This document shows positions 32,396-37,889 of a stretch of 55,727 bases of DNA, piece after piece. Numbering within the stretch: the first letter of the stretch is position 1; every line of letters starts with the position of its first letter. The stretch is from SFWF01 sp045636705 (GTDB taxonomy: Bacteria; Bacillota; Clostridia; Oscillospirales; Acutalibacteraceae): positions 1 to 55,727 of the forward strand of contig JAZTYA010000001.1 of NCBI GenBank assembly GCA_045636705.1, written 5' to 3'. The translations under genes were made by a program, and so were the position numbers. The notes below the pieces were generated by a model. The model did no database searches and was not told the DNA's origin. It saw nothing but the letters and a program-made list of their open reading frames with translations.

Positions 32396-32944
32396 CTAAT
32401 TTGTGTTTCTGACAAAGCCCCTCTGAACGCCATAAGGTCCAAAGCGTTGAGGTTTGTTTACAGCCTCTTCCCAGCCTTCGGCCTCAGCAATTACGCTGTT
32501 AATTTCCCGGACCTCAAATGTGGTTATCGATTCCATATCACCGTTGAACAGTTCACACCAAATCTCCAGCGCACAAATCCTATCCCTGTCAACAAGGCCG
32601 CTAAGCTGCTCATACTCTGTGTAGCTCATATCCAAATAAAGCCTGCGCTCATCAAGGCTCATGCGATTCCAGTCTGAAGGAACTTTCCTGTTTATGTACT
32701 CTGCTATTTGAGCTGCGCGTACACTCCACAGCCGCTTCTGATCGTTAAACTCAAACTCTATAGCCTCCTTAATATCACAGCGGTTTTGCGTAGAGCAGAG
32801 CCATATAGCCGTTGTAAGCTCATCAAGATCACAGCCGTTCTCATTTACGCAAAATATCTTTTCAAGCTGCTCAGCAGAGCCAGCGGTAAACCAGCCGTGC
32901 TTTTTGCAGAGCGTTTTTATTTTATCGTTACTTATAATACTCAT
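32396..32944 (-). CDS. Stand-alone VapE C-terminal-like protein
   Basis: 182 aa. Residues about 70-182 (RLWSVRAAQIAEYINRKVPSDWNRMSLDERRLYL ... RICALEIWCELF ... REINSVIAEAEGWEEAVNKP ... FGPYGVQRGFVR) match the C-terminal tail of phage/element VapE-type primase-helicases. The Walker-type helicase core of that family is absent. The N-terminal 60 residues are another small domain (LCKKHGWFTAGSAEQLEKIF). ATG at 32944 follows AAGGAGG. Likely a replication or origin-binding accessory, given the adjacent repeat region. Confidence 0.65.
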   Translation of the reverse strand: MSIISNDKIKTLCKKHGWFTAGSAEQLEKIFCVNENGCDLDELTTAIWLCSTQNRCDIKEAIEFEFNDQKRLWSVRAAQIAEYINRKVPSDWNRMSLDERRLYLDMSYTEYEQLSGLVDRDRICALEIWCELFNGDMESITTFEVREINSVIAEAEGWEEAVNKPQRFGPYGVQRGFVRNTN

Positions 32945-33017
32945 AATTTCCTCCTTAGCTTTAGTACCACCTAAAAGCTGTTATACACATTTACCTAATT
33001 GCCGGTAATGTATGCTA

Positions 33018-33046
33018 TTTACAAAATCCCGTGAATGTGCTATACT
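33018..33046 (+). promoter_or_regulatory. Promoter of a second small RNA, with dyad operator
   Basis: TTTACA, 17 bases, TATACT on the plus strand. An inverted repeat CCCGTGA (33030-33036) / TCACGGG straddles the -10, a likely repressor site. Confidence 0.72.
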
Positions 33047-33052
33047 TTTCAC

Positions 33053-33126
33053 GGGGAAAAGTCCTTTGCTTGAGGGTTGATCTCCGCTACGGTCCTCACT
33101 GTGCCAGCAGTGGGGACTTTTCTTTT
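33053..33126 (+). ncRNA. Candidate 70-75-base structured small RNA
   Basis: Between two leftward genes but transcribed rightward. AAAAGTCC (33057-33064) can pair with GGACTTTT (33114-33121) as a closing stem; TGAGG/CCTCA can form inside it. An alternative 8-bp stem CCTCACTG / CAGTGGGG followed by ACTTTTCTTTT is an intrinsic terminator. No reading frame or Shine-Dalgarno is present. Confidence 0.55.
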
Positions 33127-33550
33127 AATCAACAAAGGTCTTTTTAACAGCATCCCAAATACCAAACCTCTTTCCGTCAATATTTACAACGCAGCGAAGA
33201 TCCGCTATATCACCGATAGTAATATCGTGTTCAGAGAGATCATAGCCAAGAGCTGCAACACCGGCTCTGACTGACTCCGTAATAAGAGCCTTAGTATCAT
33301 TCTCAACCAAAACTCTTACTCTGAGCATTTCAGTAGATAAGGCGTTTACCTTTTCCATTTTCTCAGCTATAGCCTCCACAAGTGCAAGCGCACCGGGCAG
33401 AGCTGCGTAAGGCTGTTCCTGCAATTCGCTATCGTCAATCCCTTCAACGATAAGCCGCAACACGCTTGCAGCTGATCTTGCATCATAAGAGAGAAAACCG
33501 ATCTCCTCCGCTACGTTGCAAACAGTGTCATTAAATTTCTTCTGATTCAT
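33125..33550 (-). CDS. Uncharacterised 141-aa early protein
   Basis: Two-part soluble protein. A helical N-terminal half (residues 1-75, FNDTVCNVAEEIGFLSYDARSAASVLRLI) is followed by an alpha/beta C-terminal half ending DLRCVVNIDGKRFGIWDAVKKTFVD. I have seen similar ends in Clostridia mobile-element proteins without a function. ATG at 33550 follows GGAGG, 14 bases after the XRE repressor gene, in the early leftward operon. Confidence 0.6.
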   Translation of the reverse strand: MNQKKFNDTVCNVAEEIGFLSYDARSAASVLRLIVEGIDDSELQEQPYAALPGALALVEAIAEKMEKVNALSTEMLRVRVLVENDTKALITESVRAGVAALGYDLSEHDITIGDIADLRCVVNIDGKRFGIWDAVKKTFVD

Positions 33551-33564
33551 AATAAATACCTCCG

Positions 33565-33783
33565 TTATCTTTTTGCTTTTGGTTTATCAGGGTAGCTTAC
33601 AACCGCATCTACGGTCATGTTAAGGGCTTTGCACACTCTCAGCAGCTCATGAGCCTCCAGCTTGCGTCTGCCGGTCAGAACAGCAGAAAACTGACAAGGG
33701 GTAAACCCGGCCTTCGGCGCAAATGCTGACTGAGATAGTGCGCGATCTTTGATGATCTTTTGAATTTGCTTGCGTACATCCAT
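33565..33783 (-). CDS. XRE-family repressor (leftward)
   Basis: 72-aa helix-turn-helix protein: QIQKIIKDRALSQSAFAPKAGFTPCQFSAVLTGRRKLEAHELLRVCKALNMTVDAVV. ATG at 33783 follows GGAGG; an in-frame extension upstream lacks a ribosome site and crosses an operator. The promoter holds TTCAA-N5-TTGAA palindromes, so autoregulation is likely. Divergent from the other XRE gene and the recombinase, forming a lysogeny-type switch. Confidence 0.82.
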   Translation of the reverse strand: MDVRKQIQKIIKDRALSQSAFAPKAGFTPCQFSAVLTGRRKLEAHELLRVCKALNMTVDAVVSYPDKPKAKR

Positions 33784-33807
33784 TGCTAAAACCTCCGTTC
33801 TAAAATA

Positions 33808-33896
33808 TTCAAGCCTTTTGAACTTGTCTTTATTATACATTCAAATATCTTGAATGTCAATAGTATTTTCTATGATTTTTATTAAATTTTCTTGAA
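33808..33896. promoter_or_regulatory. Three TTCAA-N5-TTGAA operators in the divergent control region
   Basis: O2 at 33808-33822, O1 at 33840-33854 (inside the -35/-10 spacer, extended to CATTCAA/TTGAATG), O3 at 33882-33896 (one mismatch, TTAAA/TTGAA). Centres are 32 and 42 bases apart, close to whole helical turns, which suits cooperative repressor binding. Confidence 0.7.
33832..33860 (-). promoter_or_regulatory. Early leftward promoter
   Basis: Exact consensus on the minus strand: TTGACA, 17 bases, TATAAT. It drives the XRE repressor, the 141-aa gene and probably the VapE-like gene. Confidence 0.85.
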
Positions 33897-33904
33897 TTTC
33901 CATA

Positions 33905-33934
33905 TTGACAGCTACACATAAGTTGTGCTATAAT
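33905..33934 (+). promoter_or_regulatory. Promoter of the XRE-recombinase operon
   Basis: TTGACA, 18 bases, TATAAT on the plus strand, with 20-bp direct repeats at the expected start point. Confidence 0.85.
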
Positions 33935-33994
33935 GAACTAAACCGAACATTTCCGAACTAAACTGAACGGAACAGACCTAAACCGAATTTTTGA
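33935..33994 (+). repeat. Three 20-bp tandem direct repeats (operator array)
   Basis: Units begin at 33935, 33955 and 33975 with GAACTAAACCGAAC, GAACTAAACTGAAC and GACCTAAACCGAAT. Exact 20-base spacing places all sites on nearly the same helix face. They start directly after the -10 of the recombinase promoter, so a bound protein would block it. Confidence 0.78.
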
Positions 33995-34011
33995 TAAAGG
34001 ATGATTTCATT

Positions 34012-34353
34012 ATGGCAAACGCAGTTTTAGGGCAAAAGCTGAAGCACCTGCGCCAGCTCTCCAATCTTACACAGCAGGACGCTGCCGACAAAATGGGGCT
34101 AAAAAGCAAAAGCACAATTTCAATGTGGGAAAGTGGCAAGTCTGAGCCGGACGTTATGACGTTCCTCTCCCTTTGCTGTGAGTACGGGTTGCCGGAGGCA
34201 AGAGCCTTAGTACAGGCTTTGGGCCTTGAGGGTACAGCAGCTTTAGATTTCTCTGCCGTTGCTACTGAGATCCGCGCAAGTGTATCTGAGGAGGAAGGCA
34301 CGACTAAAAAGCGGTATTCCTTCTGCCCTTATTGTGGAGAAAAATTAGACTAA
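34012..34353 (+). CDS. XRE-family regulator with C-terminal zinc-binding motif (rightward)
   Basis: 113 aa. The N-terminal helix-turn-helix is GQKLKHLRQLSNLTQQDAADKMGLKSKSTISMWESGKSEPD. The C-terminus ends FCPYCGEKLD, a two-cysteine knuckle. ATG at 34012 lies 10 bases after AAAGGA; an upstream TTG is less likely. Thirteen bases before the recombinase gene, so it probably controls integration/excision through the 20-bp repeats. Confidence 0.8.
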   Translation: MANAVLGQKLKHLRQLSNLTQQDAADKMGLKSKSTISMWESGKSEPDVMTFLSLCCEYGLPEARALVQALGLEGTAALDFSAVATEIRASVSEEEGTTKKRYSFCPYCGEKLD

Positions 34354-34366
34354 GCAGGAGTAAAAA

Positions 34367-36052
34367 ATGAACGTAGTTATTTATGCTCGTTTCTCATCAC
34401 ACTCACAGAATGAGCAAAGTATAGAGGGACAGCTTCAGGTATGCACCGAATTTGCGGCGCGGAACGGCTACACAATAGTAGGTGAATACATTGACCGGGC
34501 GCTGTCAGGTACAAGCGATAACCGCCCACAATTCCAGCAGATGATAGCTGACAGCTCTAAGAGGCTCTTTGAAGGCGTCCTTGTCTATCAGCTTGACCGT
34601 TTTGCCCGTAATAGGTATGACAGTGCTACCTATAAAAGAAAGCTCAAGCAGAACGGCGTGCGCGTCCTCAGCGCGAGAGAAAACATTACAGATGATGCAA
34701 GCGGCATACTCATTGAAAGTGTCTTAGAGGGCATGGCAGAGTATTACAGTGCGGAGCTGGCTCAGAAGATCAAGCGCGGTATGGATATAAACGCCCAAAA
34801 GTGCCTTTGCACTGGAGGTGGCGTTGCGCTGGGCTTCCGTGTGGACGAAAACAAGCGTTTTCAGATTGACGAAGCTACTGCCCCTGTGGTCCGTAAAATC
34901 TTTGATATGTATGCTGGGGGCTGCACTGTGGCTGAGATCGTAACTTATATGAATGAGCGCGGCATAAGGACGTCCCGTGGCGCTCTCTTCAACAAAAACT
35001 CTCTACATACCATGCTCAGGAATAAACGGTATATAGGCATATACACCTACAAAGGCACAGAAACGCCCGGAGGTATGCCCCGTATCATTGATGATGATCT
35101 TTTCTATCAGGTGCAAGAGATTATGGATAAAAACAAAAAAGCCCCTGCACGTGCAAGGGCTAAAGAGGAATATTTACTTACTACAAAGTTATTCTGCGGC
35201 CACTGCCGGGATATGATGACCGGCTACAGTGGTACGTCCAAATCAGGTAAAAAACACTGCTATTATATATGTAACAATGTTAAGCGCAAAGGCGGCTGTA
35301 AGAAGAAGGTAGTACCTAAGCAGCAGATCGAGGATTATATAATCAATATCTGCCGTGAGATACTTACCCCTGAAAATATAGAGGTATTCGTAAAGGGTAT
35401 TTCCCTCTGCCTTCAGGAAGAGGATAAGAACAACGCAGTTATGACAAGCCTCTTAAAGCAACAGCAGAGCCTTGAGAGGAAAAAGAAAAACCTCCTCAAC
35501 GCTGTTATGGAGTGTGAAATAGAGTCCGTCAGAAAAACTCTATATGAGCAGTTAGCTGTCCTTGAGAAAGAGGCTGAAGAGGTTGACTTTGCCATTAAGA
35601 AAGAGCAGATACCCAATCCCACCCGTGATCCTAATTTTATGAGATTTTGGTTTAACGAGCTTGCAAAGGGTGGAGATGATGAAGAGGAAGAGCTGACCTA
35701 TCGCAGAGTTTTGATTGCTACCTTTATCAACAAAGTATATCTATATGACGATAGAATCAGCATTTTCTTTAATACCGGCTCTACCACTCAAGTAGAGGTT
35801 GACGAAACATTTATTGACTATGTGGAGGAGCAGGACGCCGCAGCAGAGTGTTCTCTTATAGATGAAACAGCTCCACCATTAGAGTATAATCCGAACACAA
35901 GCGGTTCGGATTTGGGGCATCTTGCTCCACCAAGAAACGAACATCGACTTTGTCGGTGCTCTTTTCAATTAAATCCACCCTATTGGGTGGGTGAAATCAT
36001 CTTCGGTGATGAAATCTCCTGTGGAGATGAAATCCGGCTCGACGCCGAATAG
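34367..36052 (+). CDS. Large serine recombinase (integrase) with host-encoded C-terminal tail
   Basis: 561 aa. Catalytic domain 1-140 with YARFSSHSQ (nucleophile Ser10), YQLDRFARNRYDS and the E-helix region; recombinase domain about 150-255; zinc ribbon 276-312 (CGHC ... CYYIC ... GGC); coiled coil about 360-405. ATG follows AGGAG. Codons 520-522 (APP) cover the attR core; codons from 523 on lie in host DNA and read through a hairpin repeat (GDEISCGDEIRLDAE). In the excised circle the frame would continue into the left end and stop at 22046, giving about 542 aa. Serine rather than tyrosine recombinase is less common at tmRNA genes. Confidence 0.92.
   Translation: MNVVIYARFSSHSQNEQSIEGQLQVCTEFAARNGYTIVGEYIDRALSGTSDNRPQFQQMIADSSKRLFEGVLVYQLDRFARNRYDSATYKRKLKQNGVRVLSARENITDDASGILIESVLEGMAEYYSAELAQKIKRGMDINAQKCLCTGGGVALGFRVDENKRFQIDEATAPVVRKIFDMYAGGCTVAEIVTYMNERGIRTSRGALFNKNSLHTMLRNKRYIGIYTYKGTETPGGMPRIIDDDLFYQVQEIMDKNKKAPARARAKEEYLLTTKLFCGHCRDMMTGYSGTSKSGKKHCYYICNNVKRKGGCKKKVVPKQQIEDYIINICREILTPENIEVFVKGISLCLQEEDKNNAVMTSLLKQQQSLERKKKNLLNAVMECEIESVRKTLYEQLAVLEKEAEEVDFAIKKEQIPNPTRDPNFMRFWFNELAKGGDDEEEELTYRRVLIATFINKVYLYDDRISIFFNTGSTTQVEVDETFIDYVEEQDAAAECSLIDETAPPLEYNPNTSGSDLGHLAPPRNEHRLCRCSFQLNPPYWVGEIIFGDEISCGDEIRLDAE
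35891..35909. repeat. Inverted repeat near the right end of the element
   Basis: CCGAAC, 7 bases, GTTCGG, 16 bases inside attR. It may be part of a recombinase recognition site. Confidence 0.4.
35925..35933 (+). other. Right attachment site core (attR)
   Basis: CTCCACCAA, identical to the end of ssrA at 21976-21984, lying in frame within the recombinase gene. Confidence 0.65.
35942..35966 (+). terminator. Probable original ssrA terminator, displaced by the element
   Basis: CATCGAC / GTCGGTG stem with a TTT loop, followed by CTCTTTTC. It starts only 9 bases past attR, where the terminator of an uninterrupted ssrA would be. Confidence 0.6.
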
Positions 36053-36128
36053 GTGGATTTTATTTCATTTGCGAAGCAAATTTCATCCGAGTTTACTCGG
36101 ATTTCATCGTGCTATGCACGATTTCATT
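35958..36128. repeat. Hairpin-array repeat, copy A
   Basis: Series of short perfect hairpins with different stems, separated by GATGAAATC or its complement: CCACCC/GGGTGG, ATCTCC/GGAGAT, CGGC/GCCG, ATTTGC/GCAAAT, CCGAG/CTCGG, ATCGTGC/GCACGAT. The outer arms AAATCCACC and GGTGGATTT also pair. The same unit, shorter, recurs at 36700. Confidence 0.85.
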
Positions 36129-36155
36129 GGAAAACGAACAAAGTTGTAGTATAAT
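36127..36155 (+). promoter_or_regulatory. Promoter of the acetyltransferase gene
   Basis: TTGGAA, 17 bases, TATAAT. The -35 starts at the last bases of repeat copy A. Confidence 0.65.
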
Positions 36156-36190
36156 ACAATTAGATAAACTTGAATTTGTAGGTGTGTGTA

Positions 36191-36625
36191 ATGAATTTAA
36201 AATTAAGAGAATTAACTTTTAAAAATGAGTTTTTACAAACATACGAGATTTACAAGCACTGTATGTTTATGCCGACCGAAGAAAAGTTTAATAATAAAGT
36301 AGACCTATTCTTAAATGATAATTCTGTAAAAATCTTTGCTTGTTTTGAACAAGACAAGATTATGGGTATTATGGTATTTTCTTTTAAAGAGCAGAAGAAA
36401 ATTGAGATTATAGGTATTGCGGTAGATGTATCTACTCGTGGTAAAGGTATTGGTTCTTATATGATAAATCAAGTTATAAATAATTATGGCTTGTTATCTG
36501 TATATGCTGAAACAGACAATGATGCCGTTGGGTTTTATCGGAAGAATGGTTTCAATATTATGGAGTTCTCTGAAACCTATGATGGCGCAATCGTTGTCCG
36601 CTATAAATGTGAATTAATCAAATAA
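36191..36625 (+). CDS. GNAT-family N-acetyltransferase
   Basis: 144 aa. The acetyl-CoA loop is visible as IAVDVSTRGKGIGSYMINQVI, followed by VYAETDNDAVGFYRKNGFNIM. The substrate is not predictable. ATG at 36191 follows AGGTG. The gene is clearly more AT-rich than its neighbours, has its own promoter and sits between two direct copies of the hairpin repeat, so it was probably gained as a cassette. Confidence 0.85.
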   Translation: MNLKLRELTFKNEFLQTYEIYKHCMFMPTEEKFNNKVDLFLNDNSVKIFACFEQDKIMGIMVFSFKEQKKIEIIGIAVDVSTRGKGIGSYMINQVINNYGLLSVYAETDNDAVGFYRKNGFNIMEFSETYDGAIVVRYKCELIK

Positions 36626-36699
36626 ACAAATTCCAATTTGTCGAATTGATTAGTATACTACTTTTACTTACTATTACCTCGCTTTTGCTACGTTTGGTT

Positions 36700-36826
36700 G
36701 CTCTTTTCAATTAAATCCACCCTATTGGGTGGGTGAAATCATCTTCGATGATGAAATCTCCTGTGGAGATGAAATCCGGCTCGACGCCGAATAGGTGAAT
36801 TTCATCGTGCTATGCACGATTTCATT
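36700..36826. repeat. Hairpin-array repeat, copy B
   Basis: Same orientation and start (GCTCTTTTCAATT) as copy A, but without the GCAAAT and CTCGG modules. One stem differs by a base that restores pairing (ATCATCTTCGATGAT, against ATCATCTTCGGTGAT in copy A). Confidence 0.85.
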
Positions 36827-36869
36827 AACAACAAAAAAACCTCCGAATTTTCGGAGGTTTTTTGTTGTT
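36827..36869 (-). terminator. Terminator of the hprK-pfkA operon
   Basis: Long stem AACAACAAAAAA...CCTCCGAA / TTCGGAGG...TTTTTTGTTGTT, just past the pfkA stop. Confidence 0.9.
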
Positions 36870-36870
36870 A

Positions 36871-37830
36871 TTAAATCGAAGTTTTTGTTGCCATTTCGTA
36901 TTCTTCTTTATTGAATACGCGAGGCATTGCGAGTGCTTCATAAATGTCACGGTCAATAAGCTTGCCGCCGCTTAAACAGATAACGCGGTTGCCTATTCCC
37001 TTGTCTAAAAGTTCTACTGCTTCGTAAGCCATCTGACTTGCCATTACTCTGTCGCGTGCGGTAGGCGCGCCACCACGCTGAACGTGACCAAGCACGGTTG
37101 CTCTTGACTCGATTCCTGTAAGCTCTTCAATTTTCTGAGCCATCTCGTTCACGCCGCCAACACCTTCAGCTACAACAACTATAAAGTGCTTTTTGCCGGT
37201 CTTTTGAACCTTCTTCATATTCTCTGCGATTTCGTTTATATCATAATCAACCTCGGGCACAATTATAGAGGTAGCTCCGCAGGAAATACCAGTCTGAAGA
37301 GCGAGATAACCTGCATGTCTACCCATAACCTCAACGATACTGCAGCGGTCGTGTGACTGTGTTGTGTCACGAAGCCTGTCCACCATTTCCATAGCGGTAT
37401 TCATAGCTGTATCATAACCGATTGTATATTCGGTAGAAGAAATGTCGTTATCAATAGTTGCAGGAACGCCGATACAAGGGATTCCCTTTAAGGATAGGTC
37501 GCGAGCGCCTCTAAATGAACCGTCGCCACCGATTACAACAACGCCTTCAATTCCGTGCTTCTTGCAGGTTTCAACCGCCATATTTACGCCTTCTTCGGTC
37601 TTGAAAAGAGGACTTCTAGCGGTATAAAGCATTGTTCCTCCTCTATGGATAATATCCGAAACCGAGCGAGCATCCAAATCAACAAGTTGGTCCTCAATAA
37701 GACCGTTATATCCACGTACAACGCCCTTTACAGTCATTCCCTTTGCAATTGCGGCACGTACAACCGCACGAATTGCGGCATTCATTCCCGGAGCGTCGCC
37801 TCCGCTTGTTAAAACAGCGATAGTTTTCAT
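36871..37830 (-). CDS. pfkA: ATP-dependent 6-phosphofructokinase
   Basis: 319 aa, the standard short bacterial form. ATP site TSGGDAPGMNAAIRAVVR and GGDGSFRGA (Gly-Gly-Asp-Gly marks ATP use), active-site PATIDNDISSTEYTIGYDTA, and RGGAPTARDRVMAS near the C-terminus. ATG at 37830 follows GGAGAG; the 14-codon upstream extension is not translated by family alignment. Last gene of the hprK operon, 59 bases after dnaE. Confidence 0.96.
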   Translation of the reverse strand: MKTIAVLTSGGDAPGMNAAIRAVVRAAIAKGMTVKGVVRGYNGLIEDQLVDLDARSVSDIIHRGGTMLYTARSPLFKTEEGVNMAVETCKKHGIEGVVVIGGDGSFRGARDLSLKGIPCIGVPATIDNDISSTEYTIGYDTAMNTAMEMVDRLRDTTQSHDRCSIVEVMGRHAGYLALQTGISCGATSIIVPEVDYDINEIAENMKKVQKTGKKHFIVVVAEGVGGVNEMAQKIEELTGIESRATVLGHVQRGGAPTARDRVMASQMAYEAVELLDKGIGNRVICLSGGKLIDRDIYEALAMPRVFNKEEYEMATKTSI

Positions 37831-37889
37831 TTCATTCTCTCCATAACATTTTTTCATTTGCTTTTCTGTCAATTATATAATAAAAATTT

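Larger units (their letters stand above)
21976..35933. mobile_element. 13.95-kb integrated element in ssrA with serine recombinase and phage tail genes
   Basis: The interval lies between two CTCCACCAA repeats. Its genes look like mobile-element genes: large serine recombinase, two XRE repressors, a VapE-like domain, an ArpU-like regulator, tape measure and baseplate genes. Genes outside it are conserved housekeeping genes. No terminase, portal, protease, capsid, tail-tube or lysis gene is recognisable. That makes a complete phage unlikely; a satellite or degraded prophage fits better. Orientation: integration/excision operon rightward at the right end, everything phage-structural leftward. 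Confidence 0.8.

Noticed and set aside
32218..32442. Short leftward open frame in the repeat region
   Set aside because: It lies in the GTTAC-rich duplicated DNA, lacks a ribosome site and its sequence follows the repeat, so it is taken as chance.
33125..33840. Toxin-antitoxin pair
   Set aside because: The XRE gene plus neighbour has the size of one, but the neighbour has no toxin-like motif and the region reads as a phage switch.
36003..36052. Frameshift at the recombinase C-terminus
   Set aside because: The odd tail is explained by read-through past attR into host repeat DNA, not by an indel.
35958..36128. Possible CRISPR array
   Set aside because: Regular GATGAAATC spacers suggested it, but the segments between are self-complementary hairpins of 13-17 bases, not unique spacers, and no cas gene is present.
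35958..36826. Integron attC sites around the acetyltransferase
   Set aside because: Layout is similar, but no attC core (RYYYAAC) is recognisable and there is no integron integrase in the window.
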